From NCBI GenBank assembly GCA_015231705.1, contig JADGBC010000011.1, positions 1 through 43,215 of the forward strand: a stretch of 43,215 bases of DNA. The letters are read 5' to 3'. The stretch comes from Desulfamplus sp. (GTDB lineage: Bacteria; Desulfobacterota; Desulfobacteria; Desulfobacterales; Desulfobacteraceae). The translations under genes were made by a program, and so were the position numbers. The notes under the pieces are model-generated. The model saw nothing but the letters and a program-made list of their open reading frames with translations, was not told the DNA's origin and made no database searches. Shown one piece after another: positions 24,059 to 32,405 of the stretch (positions within the stretch are counted from its first letter, which is position 1; every line of letters starts with the position of its first letter).

Positions 24059-24694
24059 ATGTCTCGAAGACTACCCATTTATATTGCAATTGATACATCT
24101 GGCTCCATGTATGGAGAGCCTATTCAATCTGTCAATGTCGGACTTCAGGCTATGGTAAGTGCCTTGCGTCAGGATCCACATGCTCTTGATTCTGTGTTTT
24201 TATCTATCATTACCTTTGATATCACTGTTAAAGAGATATTTCCATTGACTCCTCTTGAGCAGGTTCAGATACCTGAAATTGTCTGCCCAAGATCAGGTCC
24301 TACATACCTTGGAGAGGCACTTGCACTTGTAGTGAACAGGGTCAAACGAGATGTGATGCTCAGTACAGAGGATCGGAAAGGGGACTGGAGACCAATGCTC
24401 TTTTTAATGACAGACGGATCTCCTTCAGATACTGCCCGATTCAACGAGATTATTCCTGAACTCAAAAATTGTCACTTTGCAAAAATTATTGCCTGTGCAG
24501 CAGGCCCCAAAGCAAAAACCGAATACCTCAAACAGATTACCGAAACAGTTGTAAGTCTTGATACTACAGACAGTACTGCCTTTGCAAGTTTCTTCAAATG
24601 GGTCTCTGCAAGCGTGGAGATGAAAAGCATTGGTGCAGGAAGCACAGATACCACTCTACCCCCTCCTCCTGATGAGATTATGCTGGTTTTATAA
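24059..24694 (+). CDS. TerY-like vWA domain protein
   Basis: 211 residues forming one von Willebrand factor A domain of the TerY type, expected to bind a metal and act as an adaptor in the cytoplasm. The MIDAS motif DTSGSM is at about 11-16, the threonine/glycine part SGPTYLGEAL at about 80, and the FLMTDGSPSD end at about 125. It begins RRLPIYIAIDTSGSM, the TerY N-terminus. A strong ribosome site (AAGGAGGATAAGGAG) precedes ATG 24059. The next gene is a similar vWA protein (RRLPVFLLLDVSDSM), so the pair arose by duplication. It ends in a proline run (LPPPPDEIMLVL). Described TerY-P triads pair vWA with PP2C and kinase; both follow here. Role in stress signalling is by family inference. Confidence 0.85.
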   Translation: MSRRLPIYIAIDTSGSMYGEPIQSVNVGLQAMVSALRQDPHALDSVFLSIITFDITVKEIFPLTPLEQVQIPEIVCPRSGPTYLGEALALVVNRVKRDVMLSTEDRKGDWRPMLFLMTDGSPSDTARFNEIIPELKNCHFAKIIACAAGPKAKTEYLKQITETVVSLDTTDSTAFASFFKWVSASVEMKSIGAGSTDTTLPPPPDEIMLVL

Positions 24695-24799
24695 AAAGAT
24701 TCAAAAAAGCAACACTATTTCAAATAGTTAGCCTATTTAATTACAGTTATTTCAAAATCTGTCAAGGTGCACGACAAAACTATTGTAAGGATGATAAGT

Positions 24800-25870
24800 A
24801 TGAGACGTCTACCAGTATTTTTACTGCTTGATGTATCTGATTCCATGATTGGTGAGCCTCTTCACCACCTTGAAAAGGGGATTGATACTCTTATAAGCAA
24901 ACTTCGGCAGGATCCACATGCCATTGAAACGGTCTATATCTCTGTTATTGCTTTTGCAGGACAGGTCAAAACTATTGTTCCTCTTATGGATCTTCCCTCT
25001 TTTTATCCCCCGCGACTTCAAGTCGGGGCAGGAACATCGCTTGGCCTTGCACTTGAACATCTTATGAGAGAGATTGACAAAAAAGTTATAAAGACCACCC
25101 GTGAACGCAAAGGAGACTGGAAGCCTCTGATCTATCTTATGACAGACGGAAAGCCTACAGATAAATGTGATGATGCCATTTCAAAATGGAACAAAGATTT
25201 TGCAAACAGGGTAAATCTGGTTGCAATAGGGCTTGGAGAGCATGCATCTACCGATATTTTAAGAAAATTTACAGACAATGTTTTAAGTTATAATGGTGAA
25301 GATGGTGCGGACTTTGCCCGCTTTATAGAGTGGATGACAATGTCTGTAAAATCTCAGAGTGTCAAACTTATTGAAAACCAAAGCAAATATGAATTCAACG
25401 TCTCTTTGGAAAAAGTGAGCAGTATTGTTCAACTTGCAAAATCTGGCCAGACTCTGCAGCCGGATGATGACCATGTGATTCTTGTAGGCAGATGTCAGAC
25501 CAAGCATAATCCATATCTTATAAAATATGACAAAGTGCCCTATACACAGATACTTCTTCCAAATGCGTCAGGAGATGGCAAAGAAAAAAGATATTTCAAT
25601 GTATCAGGCTCTTTTCCGGTTGAGGAGAGCTATTTTGAGTGGTCAGGTTCAATGACCGGAATTGATCCTAAAATAAGCATAACTTCTCTTTATGGTACAA
25701 GCAGTTGTCCTCAGTGCGGCAACAGAATTGCTAACGGCTTCTGCTCATGTGGAAAGATGTTCTGTATTTCAGGTGCAGGCCCTGCACAATGCCCCTGGTG
25801 CGGACAGAAGGCAATAATGGATTTTATGGATCCAGATGATGAGTTTGAGATTTCAAGGTCACGGGGATGA
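24800..25870 (+). CDS. TerY-like vWA protein with C-terminal zinc-ribbon domain
   Basis: vWA domain (about 1-200): MIDAS DVSDSM, GAGTSLGLALEHL, and IYLMTDGKPTD. The C-terminal part (about 300-345) has a Cys-rich zinc-binding TerY-C domain: CPQCGNRIANGFCSCGK, then CPWCGQKA. The middle beta-rich part (about 210-300, ILVGRCQTKHNPYLIKYD) is not known to me. The frame opens at GTG 24767, but ATG 24800, nine bases after AAGG, gives the same N-terminus as the paralogue upstream. The gene ends three bases before the PP2C gene. In the TerY-P triad the vWA protein probably brings phosphatase and kinase to a target. Family confident, target unknown. Confidence 0.87.
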   Translation: MRRLPVFLLLDVSDSMIGEPLHHLEKGIDTLISKLRQDPHAIETVYISVIAFAGQVKTIVPLMDLPSFYPPRLQVGAGTSLGLALEHLMREIDKKVIKTTRERKGDWKPLIYLMTDGKPTDKCDDAISKWNKDFANRVNLVAIGLGEHASTDILRKFTDNVLSYNGEDGADFARFIEWMTMSVKSQSVKLIENQSKYEFNVSLEKVSSIVQLAKSGQTLQPDDDHVILVGRCQTKHNPYLIKYDKVPYTQILLPNASGDGKEKRYFNVSGSFPVEESYFEWSGSMTGIDPKISITSLYGTSSCPQCGNRIANGFCSCGKMFCISGAGPAQCPWCGQKAIMDFMDPDDEFEISRSRG

Positions 25871-25873
25871 CAA

Positions 25874-27976
25874 ATGGATAAAGCAAGTACGGGAAAAACA
25901 AAAAAGTATCTGCCTCTATGCCGTGAGCTACTCAAGCTAAAAAATATTAATGATCCAGAACCTGGAATACTTGAAGCATTTATAGGCGATGAGACTGTTT
26001 CTGGCCATCTTGACTATATGAGTGGTTATCTTATGACTCTATGGGATAAACAGACCCTTAAAAACAGAGGTCATGAAGCACAACAACAAAGTGACATAAA
26101 AACACTTGATAGAAATGACCGGAGACTGACAAGACAGAACAGAGAGTTTTCTTCATTGCAGGAGCTGTTAAATGTTGATACATCACCTCTCTCCTCAGGG
26201 AAAAAGCCAGACCCAGGCTCAGCACAAACACCAGATAGAAATACAATAATAGAGCCTGAATCAGGCATAACATCAAAACCAGAACCAGCACCAGAAGTAA
26301 TATCAGGAACAACAGCAGAACCAGTATCAGACACAATAACAAAGCCTCAACCTATCACAACTGATGAGGGCTCAAAAACAGCAAAACCTGAACCAAATCA
26401 GGTGGAAAAAGAGAAGACTCCCATGCCAATACCATTGAATATAAACAGGGATGATCCTGTCAAAACTGAGAAATATGATCCTGCCGATCCTGAAAAAAAA
26501 CCGAAAAAATCCCATTATTCTTCTTTTGATTTCAGGCTTCCCAATGCCACGGTCGGAAAACCATACTCTTCAGGTTTTACAGTAACTTTTCAAGGCAGTG
26601 CTATAAACCTGCAAGATATTGAGATTCTTGACATAAAAGGTCTCGAATCAACAGGTCTTGATTTTGAATCAACTGTTGCCGGACAGGAAAAAACGATTGC
26701 TGAACATGGCAAGACCGCATCTAAAGATAACAAGGCTGCTACTGTCATCAAAGATACTGTCATCAAAGGAGAACCCTCAAAAAGCGGTGAAATAGAGATT
26801 GATATCTTTTTCCGACTTAAAAACAGTGAAAAGGGGCATAAGGCCAAATCTGTTTTTGTTATTAATCCTGACCCAAGATCTTTGTGGAAAGATATACCAT
26901 CTGACAAAAGTTCCCTGTTCTGGAAACCAGATGAGGATAGACTGGAAATAGAGGCCGAAGATGGATGGAAAATGGTTGGAGCAAGCAAAAGAGGCCGATC
27001 TCACGCCCATGAAGGAAAATGCAGGGATGACCATTTTCTGATCTCTTTTTTATCCTCAAAAAAATGGCATATTCTTGCTGTCGCAGATGGTGCGGGAAGT
27101 GCTGCTCTTTCCCGTGAAGGCTCAAGAATTGCCGTTACCGAGTCAGCCAGAGTTCTTGCTGAAAAATTAGAGGTATTTGACAGCGAGATTGTCGATATAT
27201 TAACTACAATGTCAGCAAGCGAGTGCGTAATTGAAAACAGATCCGTTACGGTTAATGAGACCAGTACGGTTGACGAGGGTAGAGAGGATAACCGCGGCAG
27301 CAGTTTGGTAAACAGACTTAAAGAGACTCTTTATAAAGTATTCAGCCTTGCTGTATATGAGCCGGTAAAGGTTATACACGAAACTGTAAAGCAAATTGCA
27401 AAACAACAGAATGATCCTCTAACAAATCCCCTTCTATCAAATGAGCTGATGTCAAAAAATATTAACCCGCAGTCAAATCAGAGCAAGGTTAAATTCAGAG
27501 ATTTTCATACAACACTTATACTTGCGGCACACAAAGAGATTGATGGCAGACACTTTGTTGCCTCGTACTGGATAGGTGATGGAGGTATCGGTCTTTATAA
27601 TGAGGGGGATTCTATAAAAATTCTTGGTGAAGGGGACAGCGGAGAGTTTGCTGGCCAGACAAGATTTCTTGACAACAATGCTATCACCAGCGAAGATATA
27701 TACAGGCGGATCTGCTTTGAATATCAAAAGAGTATGACAGCATTGGTACTGATGAGCGACGGTATAACCGATCCTGTTTTTGAAACAGATCAAAAACTTG
27801 GGACCCTTGCTGTCTGGGACAGGGTGTGGAAGGAAAATATAAGCAAAATGCTCACCGACAAAACGGATCAGACCGGTGCAAACCTGCTTGAATGGCTCGA
27901 CTTCTGGTCACAGGGAAACCATGATGACAGAACTGTGGCACTGCTTTACAGGCAAGAAAAAAAAGAACCATTGTGA
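25874..27976 (+). CDS. PP2C-type protein phosphatase with proline-rich linker and Ig-like domain
   Basis: Metal-dependent Ser/Thr phosphatase of the PP2C_2 type at about 360-695: SHAHEGKCRDDHFLI, ILAVADGAGSAALSREGS (metal-binding Asp and Gly), YWIGDGGIGLY, LVLMSDGITDP and the final HDDRTVAL all match the family's metal-site residues. The first 75 residues are helical. About 105-205 is low complexity, rich in Pro, Glu and Thr with repeats such as PEPAPE and TAEPVSDT. About 205-335 resembles a bacterial Ig-like (He_PIG) domain: FRLPNATVGKPYSSGFTVT. An insertion of Asp/Glu/Asn-rich residues (about 440-480) lies between PP2C strands. It follows the second vWA gene by three bases, so translation is coupled. 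In TerY-P systems it opposes the kinase. Confidence 0.85.
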   Translation: MDKASTGKTKKYLPLCRELLKLKNINDPEPGILEAFIGDETVSGHLDYMSGYLMTLWDKQTLKNRGHEAQQQSDIKTLDRNDRRLTRQNREFSSLQELLNVDTSPLSSGKKPDPGSAQTPDRNTIIEPESGITSKPEPAPEVISGTTAEPVSDTITKPQPITTDEGSKTAKPEPNQVEKEKTPMPIPLNINRDDPVKTEKYDPADPEKKPKKSHYSSFDFRLPNATVGKPYSSGFTVTFQGSAINLQDIEILDIKGLESTGLDFESTVAGQEKTIAEHGKTASKDNKAATVIKDTVIKGEPSKSGEIEIDIFFRLKNSEKGHKAKSVFVINPDPRSLWKDIPSDKSSLFWKPDEDRLEIEAEDGWKMVGASKRGRSHAHEGKCRDDHFLISFLSSKKWHILAVADGAGSAALSREGSRIAVTESARVLAEKLEVFDSEIVDILTTMSASECVIENRSVTVNETSTVDEGREDNRGSSLVNRLKETLYKVFSLAVYEPVKVIHETVKQIAKQQNDPLTNPLLSNELMSKNINPQSNQSKVKFRDFHTTLILAAHKEIDGRHFVASYWIGDGGIGLYNEGDSIKILGEGDSGEFAGQTRFLDNNAITSEDIYRRICFEYQKSMTALVLMSDGITDPVFETDQKLGTLAVWDRVWKENISKMLTDKTDQTGANLLEWLDFWSQGNHDDRTVALLYRQEKKEPL

Positions 27977-28055
27977 TTTATGTGAAAGTCTCTCTAAATA
28001 GCCGTGATTATATGACTTTCATTTTTGGTTGTGCCCATCAGGGCATGAGTGTTAG
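27977..28055 (-). repeat. R1 palindromic repeat, copy D
   Basis: Begins directly at the stop codon of the PP2C gene (TGA 27974-27976) and fills most of the gap to the kinase gene. It is the only R1 copy whose peptide frame has a stop (…IITAI then TAG). Its GAAAGTC/GACTTTC arms can pair. Confidence 0.85.
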
Positions 28056-28108
28056 TAAGAATAGCTAAGAATTAAGGATCAGACTCAAAAAAAGGAGCGG
28101 ATTCAACA

Positions 28109-29611
28109 ATGGTTGATATTGCCATAGCCACTACTTTGGACGGTACCAAAGTCGAGTATGTGAACAAAATCATAGGTTCAGGCGGCATGAAAGATGTCTA
28201 TTTCACACCGGACAGAAAGCAGGTTGTCGCATTTTTTAGAAACGATCCTGATCCACACTCCTTTGAACGTCTTGAGATGATTACCGGACGGTACAAAGAG
28301 AGTATTTTTAACCGTGAAGGTGGAGAATACTGGGACAATTTCTTCCGGTGGCCAACCAAAATTGTGAAAAACGCTGACAATAAAACTGGCATAGTTGTTC
28401 CTACATATCAGGAGCACTTTTTCTTTGCCAAAGGTTCTGCAAATCAGGATTTTTTAAAGATACAGGGAAAGGAAAAAGAGGGAAAATGGTTTGCCTCTCC
28501 AACAAACAGGTATAAATATCTTGAAAAATCAGAGCAAGGTGACTGGTCAAGCTATATAAAAATATCCATTGCCATTGCAAGAACAGTACGCAGACTCCAC
28601 GCAGCAGGGCTTGCACATTCAGATCTCTCATACAAGAATGTCCTTATCGACCCCATAAAGGGCAATGCCTGTATAATTGATATAGACGGACTTGTAGTAC
28701 CAGGCAAATACCCTCCAGATGTGGTTGGCACACCAGATTTCATTGCTCCGGAGGTTATTCAGACCTCACATCTTCCAAAAAATGATCCACTGCGGAAGCT
28801 GCCTTCCATATATACTGACAGACACGCCCTTGCAGTGCTAATCTATATGTACCTTCTGCTTCGCCATCCGCTAAGAGGTGACAAGGTTCATGACATTGAT
28901 GATCCTCAAAGGGATGAAGATCTCTCAATGGGAGAGAAGGCACTATTCATTGAACACCCGTCTGACACATCAAACCGAATCAAAACCGAATATGTCAAAT
29001 CCTCTGAACTGCCCTGGAAAGATACGGTGGCACTTCCATACACAATAACAGGACCATATCTGACCCCGCTTTTTGACAGAGCATTTATAGATGGACTCCA
29101 CGCACCTGAGAAAAGACCCACTGCTGATGAGTGGGAACAGGCACTTATCAAAACCGTTGATCTTATTCAACCCTGCCAGAATCCAGACTGCGAGCAAAAA
29201 TGGTATGTATTTGACAACACAACAAAACCGGTCTGCCCCTTCTGCAAGACAGCGTACAGGGGTAAACTGCCTATTCTGAACCTCTACTCATGCCATTTAA
29301 AGGGAAAATTCATGTCAGACAACCACAGACTGATGGTATATACTGAACAGTCTCTTTTTAAATGGCATATTAACCGCAAAGTTGTCCCAAATGAAAGATT
29401 AAGCCCTGATGAGAAAAAAAGGGTAGGCTATTTTATATTGCACAATGGCAACTGGCTGCTTGTAAATCAGAATATTCCTGATCTTTATGATAATAGCCTT
29501 AAGAAACATATCCCGACCGGAAAAACAGCACTTCTTCAAGATGGAACTCAGCTTCTGTTCTCCAGAGAGGATGGAGGGCGTCTTGCGTTTGTGCAGATGG
29601 TTGAGGGCTGA
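28109..29611 (+). CDS. Ser/Thr protein kinase-like protein of the TerY-P locus
   Basis: 500 residues. Kinase fold at about 10-345: glycine loop GSGGMKDVY, the catalytic strand HSDLSYKNVLIDP (HxD with N), and IIDIDGLVVPG, where the usual DFG is DIDG, then PEVIQ and DRHALAVLIYMYLL. The ordinary VAxK lysine is unclear (RKQVVAFFRND may be it), so nucleotide binding may be modified. About 355-395 is a zinc ribbon (CQNPDCEQKWY, CPFCKTAY), and the end is beta-rich, perhaps FHA-like (GNWLLVNQNIPDLYDNSLKKHIPTGKTALLQDGT resembles an FHA ending). AAAGGAGC precedes ATG 28109. This is the kinase of the TerY-P triad, opposite to the PP2C protein. Confidence 0.8.
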   Translation: MVDIAIATTLDGTKVEYVNKIIGSGGMKDVYFTPDRKQVVAFFRNDPDPHSFERLEMITGRYKESIFNREGGEYWDNFFRWPTKIVKNADNKTGIVVPTYQEHFFFAKGSANQDFLKIQGKEKEGKWFASPTNRYKYLEKSEQGDWSSYIKISIAIARTVRRLHAAGLAHSDLSYKNVLIDPIKGNACIIDIDGLVVPGKYPPDVVGTPDFIAPEVIQTSHLPKNDPLRKLPSIYTDRHALAVLIYMYLLLRHPLRGDKVHDIDDPQRDEDLSMGEKALFIEHPSDTSNRIKTEYVKSSELPWKDTVALPYTITGPYLTPLFDRAFIDGLHAPEKRPTADEWEQALIKTVDLIQPCQNPDCEQKWYVFDNTTKPVCPFCKTAYRGKLPILNLYSCHLKGKFMSDNHRLMVYTEQSLFKWHINRKVVPNERLSPDEKKRVGYFILHNGNWLLVNQNIPDLYDNSLKKHIPTGKTALLQDGTQLLFSREDGGRLAFVQMVEG

Positions 29612-29627
29612 CAACTGAAGAACCTTA

Positions 29628-29720
29628 ATAACCGGCACGGCCGGAGCGAGGTATTGATCTTGGCCACAACGAAGAATGAAAGTCGCATAATTACTGCTAT
29701 TTCAAGAGACTTTCACATAA
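29628..29720 (+). repeat. R1 palindromic repeat, copy E (longer subtype)
   Basis: ATAACCGGCACGGCCGG at the start and GAGACTTTCACATAA at the end, with the same longer middle as copy C. The R1 frame is open (ATTKNESRIITAISRDFHIN). It lies between the kinase and pgpA-like genes; the pgpA ribosome site AAAGGA begins at its right edge. Confidence 0.85.
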
Positions 29721-29733
29721 ACAAAGGACGCAT

Positions 29734-30258
29734 TTGAAAAACATGGCTAACAAGAAAAACTCTACCAAAAAACAGACATCAACTGCAGAAAAAATTAAAA
29801 TCATATCTGGATCTGCATTTTATCTCGGGTACAGTCCTGTAATGCCCGGAACATTTGGGGCACTTCCTGGAATTGCCATATATTTTGGATTGTGGAAATT
29901 TCTGCCACCCGATTTCCTGAGAATCGCACTTTTGGCAGTTGTTATCTGCTTAATGCTTCTTAACTACTACCTGACCCCCTGGGCAGTCCGCTACTGGAAA
30001 TCCAAAGATCCATCACAGTTTGTGCTTGACGAGATCATAGGTTTTTTGTGCGTGCCAATCTTTTACGGTGCCCATGATTTTGCAGGAACAGCCCTCAAAG
30101 GATTCATATTGTTCAGAATTCTGGATATGATAAAGATTTTTCCGGCAAACTATGTGGACAAGAATGTCAAAGGCTCGACAGGTATTATTTTTGATGATGT
30201 AATATCTGCCGGATATGCTGCTTTAGGGCTTTTCTTTCTTGATTATATTCAATTTTGA
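29734..30258 (+). CDS. pgpA: Phosphatidylglycerophosphatase A family protein
   Basis: 174 residues with the PgpA layout: GYSPVMPGTFGALPGIAIYFGLW at the start (the usual PGTxGS/A segment), a hydrophobic helix, FVLDEIIGFLCVP (the DExxG motif), FILFRILDMIKIFPANYVDK, and GIIFDDVISAGYAALGL at the end. The family removes the phosphate of phosphatidylglycerophosphate in the inner membrane. The ribosome site AAAGGA fits TTG 29734 (five bases) better than ATG 29743 (fourteen), so TTG is chosen. The gene is preceded by R1, separate from the Ter genes, and followed by an 130-bp hairpin-rich gap. Confident in family; whether it is the housekeeping enzyme cannot be said. Confidence 0.88.
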   Translation: MKNMANKKNSTKKQTSTAEKIKIISGSAFYLGYSPVMPGTFGALPGIAIYFGLWKFLPPDFLRIALLAVVICLMLLNYYLTPWAVRYWKSKDPSQFVLDEIIGFLCVPIFYGAHDFAGTALKGFILFRILDMIKIFPANYVDKNVKGSTGIIFDDVISAGYAALGLFFLDYIQF

Positions 30259-30272
30259 TGGTCTCATAAAAA
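30256..30272 (+). repeat. Half copy of the GATGGTCTC repeat
   Basis: TGATGGTCTCATAAAAA overlaps the pgpA stop codon and matches the left end of the hairpin element at 32028-32130. The two lie as direct repeats on both sides of the GNAT-nitrilase gene. Confidence 0.5.
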
Positions 30273-30292
30273 TAATCAATTCTCTTTTGCAC

Positions 30293-30368
30293 ATTATGAA
30301 CTAAACAAGTTCATAATCTCACAATTTATTATCGACAAAGTTTTGTCGATGCGGCACTGATAAGTGCC
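30293..30368. promoter_or_regulatory. Row of three perfect hairpins upstream of the GNAT-nitrilase gene
   Basis: ATTATGAACT/AGTTCATAAT (30293-30302, 30308-30317), ATCGACAAAGTTTTGTCGAT (30331-30350) and GGCACT/AGTGCC (30353-30358, 30363-30368) follow one another within 76 bases and end 20 bases before the start codon. They could be an mRNA leader structure, a terminator for pgpA (the first hairpin lacks a T run), operators, or a mobile repeat. No choice can be made from this window alone. Confidence 0.6.
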
Positions 30369-30388
30369 TAATCAAAGGTAGTTGACCA

Positions 30389-31927
30389 ATGCCCAAAGAC
30401 TCTTTACATAAACTCGGACTGCGGCATCTTCAAATAGAAGATTATGAAGCAGTTAAGAATATCAGTGCCAAAGCATACAGTGGATTATCAGAACCCTGGA
30501 CAAAGGAAGAACTTAACTCCCTTATTAACTGTTTCAGTGAAGGACAAATCTGCATCGAAGATAATGGAAAACCGGTAGCAGTTGCACTTTCCATTATGAT
30601 AACTTTTAGTCTGTTTGGAAAGCAACATACATACAATCAGATCACCGCAAATGGAACGTTCAAATCCCATGATCCAGAAGGAGATTACCTGTATGGGATT
30701 GAGGTATTTGTGGATCCTGATTATAGGGGTATGCGCCTCGGGCGCAGACTCTATGATGCCCGAAAGGATCTGGCAGTCAATCTCAATTTAAAAGGAATTC
30801 TTCTGGGGGGCAGGATTCCAGGGTATACAGATCATGCCCAGGATATCTCTGCACATGAGTATATCTTAAAAGTGCAAAACCGTGAACTGATTGACAATGT
30901 CCTGACATTTCAGCTCTCCAATGATTTTCATGTGTTGAATCTACTGAATAAGTACTGGCCTGAAGATCGACCATCCAAGGGACATGCGGTTCTGCTTGAG
31001 TGGCTCAATATATATTACCAGCAAAAAACACGACTCATTGGCGGTACCAAGTCCATTGCCAGGGTGAGTGTAGTGCAGTGGCAGATGCGTCGGTTTATCT
31101 CATTTGACGATTTCATGCAGCAGGTGGAATTTTTTGTCGATACGGTCTCTGATTATAAATCGGATATCGTGCTCTTTCCGGAGCTGTTCAACGCACCATT
31201 GATCCATCTCTATGAGGATAGAAGTCCATCTGAAGCCATGATCATGCTGGCGGAGCACACCGAAAAGATGCACCTGGCCATGATAGATATGGCCTTGAGT
31301 TATAATATAAATATCGTCACTGGCAGTGTACCAGCCATTAATGATGACGGCCACCTGATTAATGTGGCCTATCTCTGTCGGCGGGATGGTACCTGGGATA
31401 GCCAGGAAAAGCTCCACATTACCCCGGATGAGGATACTCACTGGGGATTTGTCGGTGGAACTACCCTTAAAGTGTTTGATACAGATGTCGGAAAAATTGG
31501 CGTTTTGATTTGCTACGATGTGGAATTTCCGGAATTGGCAAGACTTCAGGCCGAAAAGGGGATGAAGATCCTGTTGGTTCCGTTCTGGACCGATACCCAG
31601 AACGGCTATCTCAGAGTACGAAGATGTGCCCAGGCCCGGGCCATTGAGAATGAGTGTTATGTAGCCATTTCCGGTAGTGTGGGCAATATACCAAAAGTTG
31701 AAACCATGGGGATTCAATACTCACAGGCCGCCATATTTACGCCGTCCGACTTCTCTTTTCCCCATGATGCCATTGCCGCAGAGGCTACTCCGGGGGTTGA
31801 AACCACCCTGATTACCGACCTGGATCTGGATCTGATCAAAGAGCTTCGAGCCAAAGGGAGTGTGCGGAACATGGAGAGCCGTAGGACTGATCTTTACAAT
31901 TTGCAGTGGATTTCAACAGATGTGTGA
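30389..31927 (+). CDS. GNAT acetyltransferase-nitrilase (carbon-nitrogen hydrolase) fusion protein
   Basis: 512 residues. N-terminal GNAT domain (about 8-200): RHLQIEDYEAVKNISAKAY, GIEVFVDPDYRGMRLGRRLYDARKDL (acetyl-CoA loop), LLGGRIPGY. C-terminal nitrilase-superfamily domain (about 220-505) with the Glu-Lys-Cys triad in LFPELFN, EKLHITPDED and LICYDVEFPELAR, as in amidases and carbamoylases. GNAT-nitrilase proteins of this length are a known bacterial type of unknown substrate. The bases 31381-31440 contain 33 G+C, above the surrounding genes, which suggests separate ancestry; the gene is also bracketed by direct repeats. A hairpin row lies in front. Family highly sure, substrate unknown. 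Confidence 0.9.
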   Translation: MPKDSLHKLGLRHLQIEDYEAVKNISAKAYSGLSEPWTKEELNSLINCFSEGQICIEDNGKPVAVALSIMITFSLFGKQHTYNQITANGTFKSHDPEGDYLYGIEVFVDPDYRGMRLGRRLYDARKDLAVNLNLKGILLGGRIPGYTDHAQDISAHEYILKVQNRELIDNVLTFQLSNDFHVLNLLNKYWPEDRPSKGHAVLLEWLNIYYQQKTRLIGGTKSIARVSVVQWQMRRFISFDDFMQQVEFFVDTVSDYKSDIVLFPELFNAPLIHLYEDRSPSEAMIMLAEHTEKMHLAMIDMALSYNINIVTGSVPAINDDGHLINVAYLCRRDGTWDSQEKLHITPDEDTHWGFVGGTTLKVFDTDVGKIGVLICYDVEFPELARLQAEKGMKILLVPFWTDTQNGYLRVRRCAQARAIENECYVAISGSVGNIPKVETMGIQYSQAAIFTPSDFSFPHDAIAAEATPGVETTLITDLDLDLIKELRAKGSVRNMESRRTDLYNLQWISTDV

Positions 31928-31949
31928 TTCATTGCTTAATTGTTATTAA

Positions 31950-32181
31950 TACCTTCACCAAATTTTGCTTTGATCAAAATTATAGTCTGTAGCCATATCT
32001 CTATTAATTGCACAACATAGCAAAGTTTGATGGTCTCGTAAAAAGTCCGAAACAGGCAGATTTTCAGATTGTAACCCATTGGTTTTATTGAACGCCTATT
32101 TGGGAAAACCGACTTTTTACGACTTCATCAAGTTTATGTTATATCATTGTTCACAAGCCTATTTTAAATTTGGCGAAGGTA
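31950..32181. mobile_element. MITE-like element with TACCTTCRCCA ends
   Basis: TACCTTCACCAAATTT at 31950-31965 and AAATTTGGCGAAGGTA at 32166-32181 are inverted with one mismatch. The end sequence equals that of the element remnant at 39025-39466 (CAATACCTTCGCCA), so both may be mobilised by one transposase. The 232-bp element has no open frame and contains a second repeat, the hairpin at 32028-32130. Confidence 0.6.
32028..32130. repeat. Hairpin repeat with GTCGTAAAAAGTC ends
   Basis: Left end TGATGGTCTCGTAAAAAGTC at 32028-32047 and right end GACTTTTTACGACTTCATCA at 32111-32130 match at 17 of 20 positions when inverted. It is nested within the 31950-32181 element. Similar GATGGTCTCGTAAAAAGTC repeats occur in Desulfobacterales genomes as far as I recall; that memory is unverified. 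Confidence 0.65.
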
Positions 32182-32230
32182 GAGCTTGTCTTCACAAAGC
32201 CAAGAAATAATATCAACAAAAGAGAACAAC

Positions 32231-32262
32231 AAGGGCAGGATCAACAACGGTTCTGCCTTTTA
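32231..32262 (+). terminator. Terminator-like hairpin
   Basis: AAGGGCAGGA, ten bases, TTCTGCCTTT then TATT: a seven- to eight-pair stem followed by a weak T tract. It could end transcripts from the GNAT-nitrilase gene 300 bases upstream. Weak call. Confidence 0.35.
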
Positions 32263-32405
32263 TTCCCCACATACCCTGCCTTGCCCCCTCTTTTACCCAC
32301 CTTATTTTTTTTAGGCAATGGAAATTATGTAGCTTAAATAAAAGCATGTTATCATTGCCATAAAATAGTATCTCCCACTTTGCATACATATTTCTGAAAT
32401 TCTTA

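Noticed and set aside
31100-31717. 205-residue open frame on the - strand
   Set aside because: Antisense to the nitrilase domain, whose catalytic triad is intact.
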